From Fulvivirgaceae bacterium JP3-4 (lineage in GTDB: Bacteria > Bacteroidota > Bacteroidia > Cytophagales > Cyclobacteriaceae), in contig JARKND010000005.1 in assembly GCA_029309925.1 (NCBI GenBank), positions 62,001 to 126,000 of the forward strand: a stretch of 64,000 nucleotides of DNA. Reading direction: 5' to 3'. Made by a program: the position numbers and the translations under genes. The notes below the pieces were generated by a model that worked only from the letters and a program-made list of their open reading frames with translations, did no database searches and was not told where the DNA came from. Positions 1-9,382 of this stretch are shown piece after piece (positions within the stretch are counted from its first letter, which is position 1; each line of letters begins with the position of its first letter).

Positions 1-1458
1 AACTTCGGCCCGCAGATCCAGGAAAAAGCTAAATCCTTTCCACTCGAAAACCGTAAGGTGCTTGTGCAGGTGCTCGAGGCACAATACGCACATCTCAAAG
101 TGACTGAGCCTGTTTCGGCAAACATCAAAGCACTCGCGAGTCCGAAAACCTTTACGGTAACTACAGGTCATCAACTGAACATCTTTACCGGTCCGCTCTA
201 TTTCATTTTCAAGATTGTCACGGTTGTCAACGCATGCAAAAAATTAAAGGCAGCGTATCCCGACTATGATTTTGTACCGGTCTACTGGATGGCATCGGAG
301 GACCACGACTATGATGAAATAAAATATTTCCGTTTGTACGGGAAGAAGTACACGTGGGAAACGAAACAACAAGGCGCGGTAGGTCGGTTCAATACGGAAG
401 GATTCGCTAAAATTATCGCGGAGCTTCCTGGGGATGTCTCTATTTTCCGCGAAGCATATCTTAAAAACCGAAAACTCAGCGATGCAGTCCGCGCATATGT
501 CAATACACTTTTCGCGAGTGAAGGCCTTGTAGTGATCGATGGCGACAACAAAGAACTCAAGTCACTATTCAAAAAGGTGATCTACGAGGATGTGATCGAG
601 TGTGGAACGTTGCCGCTGGTGGAGAGCGACAACAAGAAGCTTGAAGCTCTTGGCTACAAAACACAGATCTTTTGTCGCGATATCAATTTTTTCTATCTCG
701 ATGACCAGATTAGGGAGCGGATCCAAAAAGACAACGATCAATACAGGGTGTTGGGAACACACCTTCATTTCTCCGAAACGGAAATGAAGAAATTGATCGA
801 GGACCACCCCGAGAAATTCAGCCCGAACGTTATACTTCGTCCACTTTACCAGGAAATGATCTTGCCAAACATCGCGTACACGGGTGGTCCGGCAGAAGTG
901 ATTTACTGGCTACAGCTGAAATCTGTTTTCGAAAAATATAACGTACCATTCCCGATCCTGTTGCCGAGAAATTTCGCGATGATCGTTGACCATACTGTAG
1001 AACGTAAATTCAGCAAACTTGGGCTCACCTACGAGCAGTTGTTCGAGGATAAGAATTTTCTCTTTAACGACTGGACACTGAAGCATGCGAATCACAAACT
1101 GGGCGTTGGCGAAGAACGCAATGCAGTGATCGAGACGTTTGAGAAACTGAAGCAGCGGGCTTCTGCGATCGATCCAACGCTGGGGCCATTTTTGAGCGCT
1201 GAGGGTAAGCGTGCCCTGAACAGTCTCGAGAAAATTGAACGCAAAATGTTACGTGCTGAAAAGCGTTTACAGTCTGACAAGCTGAGACAGATCGAGGAAG
1301 TAAAAGACTCATTGTTTCCAAACGGCAGCTTACAGGAGCGCACGGACAATTTTTTGAATTTTTATCAGAAGGATAATGCCTTCATTTCAAAACTCATGAT
1401 GTATCTTGACCCCTTTGATTTGAGGTTCCATATCTTAACATATCCCAGCCATGAATAA
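1..1458 (+). CDS. bshC: Bacillithiol biosynthesis cysteine-adding enzyme BshC (5' end outside window)
   Basis: BshC is known to perform the last step of bacillithiol synthesis, adding cysteine to glucosaminyl-malate. The reading frame is open from base 1, so the gene starts before the window; 485 codons are visible and the family is about 530 residues long, so roughly 45 N-terminal residues are missing. Family hallmarks seen are TTGHQLNIFTGPLYFIFK near the visible N-terminus, the following VPVYWMASEDHDYDEI, and NIAYTGGPAEVIYW in the middle. A charged, probably coiled-coil segment (EKIERKMLRAEKRLQSDK) lies near the C-terminus, as is usual for BshC. A GTG at 58 is an internal codon, not the start. 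The stop overlaps the next gene by 8 nt, indicating translational coupling. A bacilliredoxin-type gene (ytxJ) about 24 kb away supports an active bacillithiol system. Confidence 0.95.
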   Translation, partial: NFGPQIQEKAKSFPLENRKVLVQVLEAQYAHLKVTEPVSANIKALASPKTFTVTTGHQLNIFTGPLYFIFKIVTVVNACKKLKAAYPDYDFVPVYWMASEDHDYDEIKYFRLYGKKYTWETKQQGAVGRFNTEGFAKIIAELPGDVSIFREAYLKNRKLSDAVRAYVNTLFASEGLVVIDGDNKELKSLFKKVIYEDVIECGTLPLVESDNKKLEALGYKTQIFCRDINFFYLDDQIRERIQKDNDQYRVLGTHLHFSETEMKKLIEDHPEKFSPNVILRPLYQEMILPNIAYTGGPAEVIYWLQLKSVFEKYNVPFPILLPRNFAMIVDHTVERKFSKLGLTYEQLFEDKNFLFNDWTLKHANHKLGVGEERNAVIETFEKLKQRASAIDPTLGPFLSAEGKRALNSLEKIERKMLRAEKRLQSDKLRQIEEVKDSLFPNGSLQERTDNFLNFYQKDNAFISKLMMYLDPFDLRFHILTYPSHE

Positions 1459-2023
1459 GGAGCAACTTCGTAAGCTGTATATTCAAAAACGAAAGGCCTT
1501 ATCAGACGTTGAGTTCAAGCAACTGAACAAGGCGGTGGTCGATAATTTTTTTAAAGGCATCGATCTTTCTCCTGTGAAAGTGCTTCACACGTTCCTGCCG
1601 ATTGAAAAACAGCGTGAAGTGAACACGTGGCTTATCATCAGCAAAATCAAAGCTGATTTTCCCCATATCAAAGTTTCGGTTCCGCGCATCAATAATCAGT
1701 CAGCGATGATTGAAAATTTTTACTATGAAAAAGCCGAGCAGCTGGAGCTGAATATGTGGGACATTCCTGAACCAAAGCAAGGGATGCCTACTGACGTGAA
1801 TGACCTTGACCTTGTGCTGGTGCCACTTCTTGCATTCGATCGTGCAGGCAACAGGGTTGGTTATGGAAGAGGCTTCTACGATAAATTTCTCGTCACCGTT
1901 CCTGAAAAAGCGCTAAAAGTCGGATTGTCTTTATTTCCCCCTGTCAAAGAAATTGAGGGTATGAGCAACAGCGATGTCCCGCTTGACAAAGCTGTTACTC
2001 CTGAAAAAGTTTTTGATCTGTGA
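1451..2023 (+). CDS. 5-formyltetrahydrofolate cyclo-ligase
   Basis: This 190-residue protein matches the 5-FTHF cyclo-ligase (methenyltetrahydrofolate synthetase) family in length and motifs. The family converts 5-formyl-THF to 5,10-methenyl-THF using ATP, salvaging a dead-end folate in the cytoplasm. Visible signatures are the basic N-terminal helix (RKLYIQKRKALS), the central LVPLLAFDRAGNRVGYGRGF region with the glycine-rich GYGRGFYDKFL substrate and nucleotide loop, and a C-terminal DVPLDKAVTPEKV stretch. The ATG at 1451 lies inside the last codons of bshC (8-nt overlap), so the two are probably translated from one message. No Shine-Dalgarno sequence is obvious, which is normal in Bacteroidota. 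The next gene is convergent, 46 bp away. Confidence 0.93.
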   Translation: MNKEQLRKLYIQKRKALSDVEFKQLNKAVVDNFFKGIDLSPVKVLHTFLPIEKQREVNTWLIISKIKADFPHIKVSVPRINNQSAMIENFYYEKAEQLELNMWDIPEPKQGMPTDVNDLDLVLVPLLAFDRAGNRVGYGRGFYDKFLVTVPEKALKVGLSLFPPVKEIEGMSNSDVPLDKAVTPEKVFDL

Positions 2024-2069
2024 TCTTAGAATGCGCGAACTCCGTGCGCGCCACAGCAAATACCAGTCT

Positions 2070-4406
2070 TTAGTTAGAACCCGACTTGAACTCCACTGAG
2101 AATTGCCCCTCAATGTGCAATGGCTCACCTGCCGGTGTTATACCATCGAGAACAATTGAATAATCACCTGTTACATCTGAGGTGTAAAATGTGAACGTAG
2201 CTTCACCGTTTTCATCAAGTTTTACCGCAGGCTCCCACAGCAACGATGCGCGCAGATCAGGAATACGTTGTTTGAACTGTGTTCCATCAAACGGTTTCTT
2301 CTGCACAGGTGCACTGAGCCCGTGAACCACGAATGAGTTCTTGCTGCGTGGAACGTTATTGAAGTTATCCTTGATCTTTGTTTCCACCATAATCACACCG
2401 CCACGCCCGATCGCACCGAAAGTTTTCAGTTTTTCGCGGGTGTTGATCACCTTAATTTTCGAAACATCGGTTGGTTTCAATCGCATGAAGTAATCCACAT
2501 CATCGGTCATCACGCCATCGACAATGAATATCGGCCCGACTGTAGCCTGGCGGTTGATGTCAGAAAAATACACGCGAATGGTGCTCACGTTCTTCGATTT
2601 TCTATGCTGTACCATCGGTACAATCTCGCGGATCGTCTCCTCCATCGTTGGAAACACAAGAAATTTCTCAAGATCGATTTCTTCATCGGCCCCAAAGATC
2701 TCCTCTTCGATTGCTGCGTGTGGTGACGTCACTTGTTTGTAATCGTGGGTCTGGCGCGCATAGCCGAAAGCGTTATCGATCAGTTTCTGCTGTCTCGCAT
2801 TGACGAACACCGGATCAACAGCAGGGCTTTGCGTCACCACAGGCCAATCAATAGACAATGCCGGCTCTTCAACAATTTCAATCCGTACGTCCGTTACAGG
2901 TTTCCCGCGTTTCTCGATCCTGTAGTAAACCTCGTCCTGCCCGAAGAAATCGATATAGAGCGGAAGATCAAACTTGCCCTTATTGGTGAACGTCTGATAG
3001 GTGACTACGTTTTTCTGGAGGAACAATGTTACGAACGTTGTGTCCGTCATGATCGCACCTGTCTTTTCATTTACAATCTGGCCAGAGAAACGAATGTTCG
3101 ACAATTGTTCTGCAGGCTGAAGTTTCCCCAGTACATCCGACCATTTCGCGCGATTTGCGCCTGACGCGATCAGTAGCATGTCTGCAGACTCACGCCACTG
3201 CTGCGAAGCGGGTGAGAATCCAAAAGACGCATTTGTCAAAGATCCGGAAGTATTGCTGAAAAATCCGAGGTTAGACACTGCGGTTGAATTCATCCTTTGA
3301 TTGTACAGTGTCGTGTTAAAGACAGATGTCGCTAGTTCTGTTCCGGCAACATCGTCTCGGCCTATGACTTTGATCTTTGCCGTCACTTTTTGACGTGTCG
3401 CGAAGCTTGAAGCATCAAGGGCAACCGTTCCCTTTGCACTTTCGGGAGCGTTTACAAACACATGGCGTTCTGCCAGCACATTTCCCTTCTCACCAAAAAC
3501 TGAAACCCTTGCAACACCTTGCTTCAACTCATTGGCAGGCAATGCAACTGCAAGTTTTCCCTGATCCATTTTAAGCAGGTTGTTGTAATAAACTTTGCCG
3601 TTGGCATCTAACGCAACCCTTACACGCTGCAGGTTTTCCTGCGCAGCAGAAATCGCAATATCAATCCGCTCTCCCGTTTCTGCCTGCTTTACGGTCAAAG
3701 CAATGCCCTCCTTTTCGGCTGGCGGCAACGGATACGATTTGTTTTGCACTGTGGCGGAATACGATGCATTTGCAGCAGGTTTCAATACAAAACTCCCGAG
3801 ACCATTTTCGTTCGTTGTGATCGTTGTGACTTGCTGACCGGAAGATTCACTGACCGCCACAATCGTGTTTGAAGGCCCTTTCACCACCACTCGATTATCC
3901 ACTCCCGCGACAAGGCGGCCGCCCTCCGGATAAAACTTCAGCTCGGCAGGCATGGAGCGCGCAAATTGCTGTGAACCATGGACCAACACATAGGTCTGGA
4001 AAAAAAACGCTGGTGGCGAATTCTTCATCCAGTCGTGATAGGCAACGAGCACGTAAAGACCAGCCTGAACAGCCGCAGGAATCACGAGTTGATTCATAGC
4101 CACGCCATTCGCGAGTCTCACTTTTTGATTGACTACAGCATTTCCTTCAGCATTCATCAGCATCACATGAAGGATGGTATTCTTATCGATAGCTTTTTGC
4201 TCAGCTTCCGTGACAACTGCCGCGCGGAAGAAGATTGTATCGCCTGCAACATATGATGGTTGATTGAGTGACAGATGAACCTTGAGCGGCTGAACGGTTT
4301 CATAGTATGATGTAACCGTGCGGCTCAGGTCACGCACAGGCTGTTCCTGGAACGCATCAGCAGAAGAAATGGCGAATGATAAGAAGAGTATTAATGCGAT
4401 TCTCAT
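2070..4406 (-). CDS. Secreted MG2-like protein with degenerate TonB-plug-like segment
   Basis: A 778-residue exported protein with a signal peptide (about residues 1-18). The first third looks like an alpha-2-macroglobulin MG2-type beta-sandwich (LSLNQPSYVAGDTIFFRAAV at about 46-65, then YVLVAYHDWM). The middle holds further predicted beta-sandwich domains. At about residues 640-680 a segment ending TFGAIGRGGVIMVETKI resembles a TonB receptor plug (the usual GxxGxxGVIxITTK pattern), but no beta-barrel follows. The C-terminus (ATFTFYTSDVTGDYSIVLDG) matches the end typical of these Bacteroidota proteins. It is the last gene of a four-gene operon (TonB receptor, two DUF4249 lipoproteins, this gene), 3 bp after its neighbour. 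Known family members have no firmly assigned function; an envelope role with the receptor is inferred from context. Confidence 0.75.
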   Translation of the reverse strand: MRIALILFLSFAISSADAFQEQPVRDLSRTVTSYYETVQPLKVHLSLNQPSYVAGDTIFFRAAVVTEAEQKAIDKNTILHVMLMNAEGNAVVNQKVRLANGVAMNQLVIPAAVQAGLYVLVAYHDWMKNSPPAFFFQTYVLVHGSQQFARSMPAELKFYPEGGRLVAGVDNRVVVKGPSNTIVAVSESSGQQVTTITTNENGLGSFVLKPAANASYSATVQNKSYPLPPAEKEGIALTVKQAETGERIDIAISAAQENLQRVRVALDANGKVYYNNLLKMDQGKLAVALPANELKQGVARVSVFGEKGNVLAERHVFVNAPESAKGTVALDASSFATRQKVTAKIKVIGRDDVAGTELATSVFNTTLYNQRMNSTAVSNLGFFSNTSGSLTNASFGFSPASQQWRESADMLLIASGANRAKWSDVLGKLQPAEQLSNIRFSGQIVNEKTGAIMTDTTFVTLFLQKNVVTYQTFTNKGKFDLPLYIDFFGQDEVYYRIEKRGKPVTDVRIEIVEEPALSIDWPVVTQSPAVDPVFVNARQQKLIDNAFGYARQTHDYKQVTSPHAAIEEEIFGADEEIDLEKFLVFPTMEETIREIVPMVQHRKSKNVSTIRVYFSDINRQATVGPIFIVDGVMTDDVDYFMRLKPTDVSKIKVINTREKLKTFGAIGRGGVIMVETKIKDNFNNVPRSKNSFVVHGLSAPVQKKPFDGTQFKQRIPDLRASLLWEPAVKLDENGEATFTFYTSDVTGDYSIVLDGITPAGEPLHIEGQFSVEFKSGSN

Positions 4407-4409
4407 GCG

Positions 4410-5516
4410 TTACCAGAATAAAGGTTTTGTAGTTGTTGCGCCCGGGCGAAGCAGGCAGGACTCAGGAACAATTTCCACCTCGAGTGGAAAGGGCACTTCC
4501 TTGCGATCTATAAAGACTTCACGACTCACCACGCTGCTGACAGAAAAGACACCAATGACTTGTTCGTTCGGATTTGTCGTTGAGCGGATGTTACCCTGCA
4601 CGCGTACGGCATTCGGCTGAAACAAACTGCCTTCTCCAACTTGCTGCGCTTCAACGAGCTTCCAGAAATTATAAACTTCCTCAGACACGCTGAGTTGATC
4701 CAGCTTGAAGTAGTAGCGGACATCAAACTTTCGTTCATCCATTGCCACACTTGCAACGCGCACGTTCGTGAAGCGATCTTCCTGAACAGATGAATTTTTC
4801 GAAACGATCGCTTGCTTTCCAGCCTCATAAACCCAGCAATTGCAGCACGTGCAGATGTCAGATTTAACAATGTTTAAGCCGGAAGCTTTGTAGCCGCTGC
4901 ATGGTGGCGGAATGGGAATTTCAATAGGCGGTTTTCCTGCAAAGCGAGTCTTCAGTTCAGGATTGTTTATCGTTTCGTAAACACTGGACCAGCGCCAGCG
5001 AAAATAGTTCTGCTCACCAGGTGTGCCTTGTGCATCCACATAAAAATTCACGGCAGGCGCTGCCACGCCATCGTCAGTGGATAAAGCGAATTGGTCAAAT
5101 TCGTAGCGCAGGTCAAGCAATTGTCCCGCATCGGTGAGCAACTGCGGTTCGCTGATGTATTCGTCTGCTCCGACTTTGATAGAGAGCTGATAAGATCTGC
5201 CTACAATTCCCTTAAGTCCATCCATCGATGTCATATAAACTCCCGGGCTGATTTCGGCAAGCGTTTCTGCATTGCCCTTGTCATCAGAAATCCGAACCGT
5301 GGCCTTCTCCACCGGGTGCGGTTTATTCACGAAGGTGTTCACATCGTAAGCCGTGTAAAGGTCAACACGATATGGCCCGGGCTGATTGGTGATCATGCCG
5401 TCCACAACCAGGCGAGGTATGACAATAGTTTCTGGAATTTCGTAACGGTCAATGCAACCGTCAACAACAATTACCAGGGCTATAAAGAGCCAGATATAAG
5501 CGCTATTCGTTTTCAC
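4410..5516 (-). CDS. DUF4249 family lipoprotein (second copy)
   Basis: A predicted 368-residue outer-membrane lipoprotein of the DUF4249 family, which in Bacteroidota is usually encoded beside a TonB-dependent receptor. I place the start at the GTG at 5516 because it overlaps the upstream stop codon (GTGA) and gives a proper lipoprotein signal: MKTNSAYIWLFIALVIVVDGC, with cysteine at about position 21. Longer translation into the upstream gene would put the hydrophobic segment after an unlikely leader. The mature part opens IDRYEIPETIVIPRLVVDGM and carries the Ig-like DUF4249 body and a cysteine-rich stretch (SDICTCCNCWVYEAG). It is a close paralogue of the upstream gene (368 versus 369 residues, both ending KPxFW or KPLFW), so the pair arose by tandem duplication. 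A function in substrate capture for the receptor is inferred only. Confidence 0.85.
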   Translation of the reverse strand: MKTNSAYIWLFIALVIVVDGCIDRYEIPETIVIPRLVVDGMITNQPGPYRVDLYTAYDVNTFVNKPHPVEKATVRISDDKGNAETLAEISPGVYMTSMDGLKGIVGRSYQLSIKVGADEYISEPQLLTDAGQLLDLRYEFDQFALSTDDGVAAPAVNFYVDAQGTPGEQNYFRWRWSSVYETINNPELKTRFAGKPPIEIPIPPPCSGYKASGLNIVKSDICTCCNCWVYEAGKQAIVSKNSSVQEDRFTNVRVASVAMDERKFDVRYYFKLDQLSVSEEVYNFWKLVEAQQVGEGSLFQPNAVRVQGNIRSTTNPNEQVIGVFSVSSVVSREVFIDRKEVPFPLEVEIVPESCLLRPGATTTKPLFW

Positions 5517-6622
5517 CAGAAAATGGGTTTTTGATTTGAGGATCCTCTGAACTGTCCAAGGCAAGATCCCTTCACCGTATCGCTTTTGATTTCGATCCGT
5601 GAAGGAACCTCACGCCTGTCTATAAAAATTTCTTTTTGTGTCACTGCCGATACACCGAAGAACCCAAGGACGAGTTCGTCTGACTCGTCTGTGGGATAAA
5701 TGTTGCCGCGAACCTTTATGGCATTGGGCTGAAACAAACTACCTTCTCCCTCCTGCTGCGACTGAATTAATTTCCAGAATGCATATCCCTCTTCGGACAG
5801 GCTGAATTGTTCAATGAGCATATAATACCTGACACTAAATCGCCAATGATCGACTGGGACCCGCGCTATGAATACACCATTGAATTCCGTATTCGACACA
5901 GTGTTGTTTTTTGAAATCGTTGCACGCGATCCGTGTTCCGATACCCAGCAATCACAGCACGTGCAGATGTCAACCTTCCTGATTGTCCCATAAGGGCCTG
6001 GAACGTAGCCGCTGCATGGAAGCGGATCAGGTAATATGACCGGAGGTCTTCCCACTTCTCTTGTTCTCAGTTCAGGAAATGTCTTAACGCGATGAATTGA
6101 TGACCAGCGCCAGCGGAAGAGGTTCTGTGCGCCATCAACTCCGCGCGAGTCAATTGTCACATCAAGCACGTCCTGAGGCTCACCGGGGTCGTTCTGATTG
6201 ATCGCGTTTTCCCTGAAGCTCCAGTTCACATTTTCAATTGTGCCTGACGGAAGCATCTCCTGCGGTGCAGACCGGTATTGTTTGTCACCAATGAAAATAA
6301 CTGTGTGATATTTACGTCCTACAGTACCGCGGATTCCATCAGGCCTGGTGCGGTAAACACCCACACTGGTTTCAGTCAGTGTTTCTTCGTTGCCGAGATC
6401 ATCAACAATCTTTACGGTGGCACGTGAAACACCCACGCGGTTGTTAATATTGGTGTTTAAATCCGTTGAGATGAACAGCTCAATAGTATACGGCCCCGGA
6501 AGATTGGTGATCATCCCATCCACCACGAGGCGTGGCCCCGAGATCTGCTCAGGAATTTCGTACCGGTCGATGCAGGCATCGCTCAGCAGAAAAAGTATCG
6601 GAAAAAAGCGAATACTCTTCAT
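5513..6622 (-). CDS. DUF4249 family lipoprotein (first copy)
   Basis: A 369-residue predicted lipoprotein: short hydrophobic signal with lipobox LSDAC (cysteine about residue 17), followed at once by IDRYEIPEQISGPRLVVDGM, the characteristic DUF4249 opening. A central cysteine cluster (VDICTCCDCWVSEHG) and the final segment (SDELVLGFFGVSAV, EIFIDRREVP) are shared with the downstream paralogue. It starts 5 bp after the TonB-dependent receptor stop and overlaps the next gene by 4 nt, so the operon is tightly coupled. DUF4249 proteins are commonly the lipoprotein partners of such receptors and are presumed to sit at the cell surface. The transported ligand cannot be read from the sequence. Confidence 0.87.
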   Translation of the reverse strand: MKSIRFFPILFLLSDACIDRYEIPEQISGPRLVVDGMITNLPGPYTIELFISTDLNTNINNRVGVSRATVKIVDDLGNEETLTETSVGVYRTRPDGIRGTVGRKYHTVIFIGDKQYRSAPQEMLPSGTIENVNWSFRENAINQNDPGEPQDVLDVTIDSRGVDGAQNLFRWRWSSIHRVKTFPELRTREVGRPPVILPDPLPCSGYVPGPYGTIRKVDICTCCDCWVSEHGSRATISKNNTVSNTEFNGVFIARVPVDHWRFSVRYYMLIEQFSLSEEGYAFWKLIQSQQEGEGSLFQPNAIKVRGNIYPTDESDELVLGFFGVSAVTQKEIFIDRREVPSRIEIKSDTVKGSCLGQFRGSSNQKPIFW

Positions 6623-6627
6623 CCTCG

Positions 6628-9318
6628 TCAGATCTTGAACGTGTAACTGATTGATGGAATAACGGTGCCGATAACAGACAGCTTGTATGGACGCAACGTT
6701 CCGCTGTTATCACTCTTGAAAAAGATCGAGTATGCATTCTTCCGTGCATACACATTATACAGTGACAACGCCCACGTTCCATCCCAGAATTTTTTGCGCT
6801 TGTGATTTCCTTCAATGATGAAGGCGAGATCCATGCGGTGATAGTCGGGAATACGATACTTGTTACGCTCCGAGAAATTCGAGATTGGTGTTTCATCTGT
6901 CGAGTAGGATGACTCAGGCAATGACAATGGACGGCCCGTATGGTATGTAAAGTTTCCGGACAGGAAATATCTTCTCGAAATATTATATCTCCAGTTCAGG
7001 TTGACTACGTGAGGCTGATCGAAGTTTGATGCAAAAATTTCTCCTCCATTGATCTTCTCGCTGTCGAAAAGTCCATTGACCTGGCGCAGTGAGCGTGAAA
7101 AAGCATAGTTGGCGGAACCAACCAAACGTCCTTTTACCTTGGTTGCTGAGAGTTCAATGCCATAGGATTGTCCGATGCCAGGAAGCAGAGCCGTCTCCAG
7201 ATTTCTGTTGAGGATCAGATCAGCACCATCTTTGAAGTCGAGTGTGTTCTTAACGTGTTTATAATAAGCCTCCACGAAAGTCTCGTACATATTATCATTG
7301 AGGTTCCGGTAATAACCGACCGAGATCTGATCAGCAATCTGCGGCTTGAAGTAGCTGTTACTCGACTGCCAGATATCAACCGGTGTCACCGCAGCCGTGT
7401 TCGTAACAAGGTGGATGTATTGATAAATTCGGTTATAACCAAATTTCACAGAGGAGTTTGGTGTCAGCGTATAACGCACCGAGAGCCGTGGTTCGGCACC
7501 GTGGTACATTTTTACAACTTCGTTGTTCTTATAAAGCACGGAGTCAACGATGTTTCTGTTTTCGAGTGGCGCACCTTCAAGGTATTGATAGACGGTTGCC
7601 GCACCGAGTCGATTGAACAGGCTGTAGCGGAGGCCGGCTTCGACAAACACATTTTCACGCCAGTAAAACCCATCGCTGATATAGATCGCAGTTTCAAGAG
7701 AACGTTCATTCGGAATTTTTGTCATCGCGATGTTTGATTCCACGTTTGTCGGTCTGCGATAGCCCGGTGCAAAATCATACATCATATTGTGAAGGCCGAA
7801 CGCGATTTCATGTCTGCCGTTCAAATTGAAATCGAGGTTCACCGATGGATACGTAACACTGTAATCCAGCTTGAACGCATTGTATGGATCTTCCTCCTCG
7901 AGCTGGTAAGCATACTTTCCGTACCCTACCGTAAGCGTTGAATAAAATCTGTCTGAGAAGCTGTGATCGAGTCGCAAAGAACCCGCCATGTTTCTCCAAT
8001 GATAAATAGTATCATTCGACAACGTGAACCTGTCATTGCTGGTGTATGCAGCCAGGGTAAGTTTTGTTCTGCCGGAGAACTTGTGACTGAACTTGAACGA
8101 TCCGTCATAAAAGGCAACGGCAGCGTTTTGAAGATTCTGATAATTGGATTTGATAGTCTTCAGCATCCAGTCGGAATAAGAAGCGCGCACCGAAGCCATG
8201 ATGGTTGTGGTATCTTTCTTGATCGGACCACCGATTGTCAAATGGCTTGAGATAATTCCGATACCTCCGCTGCCGGTCCATTTTTCCTTATTGCCCTCCT
8301 GCGAAGTGATGCTGAGCACCGATGAAACGCGGCCGCCATATTCTGCAGGAATTCCACCGCGATAAAAATTAACTGAATTTACCGCATCGGAGTTGAATGC
8401 CGTGAAGAAACCAAGGGCGTGGGATGTATTGAAGATTGGAATACCATCAAAAAGGACGAGGTTCTGATCGACACTTCCTCCCCGGACGTTAAATCCACTT
8501 GCTACTTCGCCAACGGTGGTGACGCCTGCCTGCATCTGGATCTGCTTGATCACATCAACTTCGCCCAGGAATGCAGGTGCACGCTTGAGGTCTTTCATCT
8601 GAAGCGATGTCTGACCGAGCCTGCTGGTGAGGATAGCCTGATCGTTGACTTCGACTTCTTCCAGCACGATCGGCATCTCTTCCATTTCTATTTCGAGCGT
8701 TCCGCTTTCGTATATCTTGAGATCGATCACTTTATCAGCATAGTTCACCGAGCGGATGCTCAGCACGTGCTCACCTGACGGCATTGTTAACTCATACCTT
8801 CCGTTCTGATCAGTGGTGACGGAGATGTTGATATCTTCCACAAAGATGGAAGCGCCACCCAATGGCATATCAACTTCGGATTTTACACGGCCGCGAAGTG
8901 TCACTTTTTCACCCGCTTTGAAATTTGCTGCGTTACCTATGATCTGCTCATTGACATTTTTCTTCTGCACTACCGCAGCGCGAAGAATGTTCTCACGGTC
9001 GAGTGCTTTAGCAGGATCGCGCGCGATGACCACCGCGTAGTCATACATCAGGCTGTAGCTGATGTCAGTGTTCATGAAAAGTTTTGTGAGCGCATATTCG
9101 AGCGAGTGCGCGTCATATGATTCATCCAGCGAATAGCTCGAGATCCACTCATCGAGGTAAAAGAACCTGACTGGATGTGACTTTTCAATCTCGGTAAAGA
9201 CTTCCTTCAGAGGTTTCTTTTCCTTGACAGAAAGGGTGATGTCGAGGGCCGACTGTGCTACCCCGGAAAGTGTTACCAACAAGAAGAGGTAGAGTAGTAG
9301 AGTTTTTTTCAAATTCAA
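6628..9318 (-). CDS. TonB-dependent receptor with STN and carboxypeptidase-like domains
   Basis: An 896-residue outer-membrane receptor. In order: signal peptide (about 1-21, ending GVAQS), an STN-like domain (about 24-100), a carboxypeptidase-regulatory-like beta-sandwich (about 140-225, GRVKSEVDMPLGGASIFVED), a plug domain (about 245-345, FNVRGGSVDQNLVLFDGIPI and YGGRVSSVLSI), and a beta-barrel to the C-terminus with final aromatic SYTFKI. Such receptors import scarce ligands using the proton motive force through TonB-ExbBD. It heads the operon with two DUF4249 lipoproteins and an MG2-like protein. An STN domain often signals to a FecR-type anti-sigma factor, but no FecI/FecR gene is present nearby. 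The substrate is unknown. Confidence 0.92.
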   Translation of the reverse strand: MNLKKTLLLYLFLLVTLSGVAQSALDITLSVKEKKPLKEVFTEIEKSHPVRFFYLDEWISSYSLDESYDAHSLEYALTKLFMNTDISYSLMYDYAVVIARDPAKALDRENILRAAVVQKKNVNEQIIGNAANFKAGEKVTLRGRVKSEVDMPLGGASIFVEDINISVTTDQNGRYELTMPSGEHVLSIRSVNYADKVIDLKIYESGTLEIEMEEMPIVLEEVEVNDQAILTSRLGQTSLQMKDLKRAPAFLGEVDVIKQIQMQAGVTTVGEVASGFNVRGGSVDQNLVLFDGIPIFNTSHALGFFTAFNSDAVNSVNFYRGGIPAEYGGRVSSVLSITSQEGNKEKWTGSGGIGIISSHLTIGGPIKKDTTTIMASVRASYSDWMLKTIKSNYQNLQNAAVAFYDGSFKFSHKFSGRTKLTLAAYTSNDRFTLSNDTIYHWRNMAGSLRLDHSFSDRFYSTLTVGYGKYAYQLEEEDPYNAFKLDYSVTYPSVNLDFNLNGRHEIAFGLHNMMYDFAPGYRRPTNVESNIAMTKIPNERSLETAIYISDGFYWRENVFVEAGLRYSLFNRLGAATVYQYLEGAPLENRNIVDSVLYKNNEVVKMYHGAEPRLSVRYTLTPNSSVKFGYNRIYQYIHLVTNTAAVTPVDIWQSSNSYFKPQIADQISVGYYRNLNDNMYETFVEAYYKHVKNTLDFKDGADLILNRNLETALLPGIGQSYGIELSATKVKGRLVGSANYAFSRSLRQVNGLFDSEKINGGEIFASNFDQPHVVNLNWRYNISRRYFLSGNFTYHTGRPLSLPESSYSTDETPISNFSERNKYRIPDYHRMDLAFIIEGNHKRKKFWDGTWALSLYNVYARKNAYSIFFKSDNSGTLRPYKLSVIGTVIPSISYTFKI

Positions 9319-9382
9319 AAAATTAGGTTATAAAGATAACCAACCTTATCGTGTAAAGTCTAATTTTTTGATAGAAGGATTT

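Noticed and set aside
5517-5564. Longer start for the second DUF4249 gene at 5564
   Set aside because: It would add 16 residues overlapping the upstream gene and spoil the lipoprotein signal; the coupled GTG at 5516 fits better.
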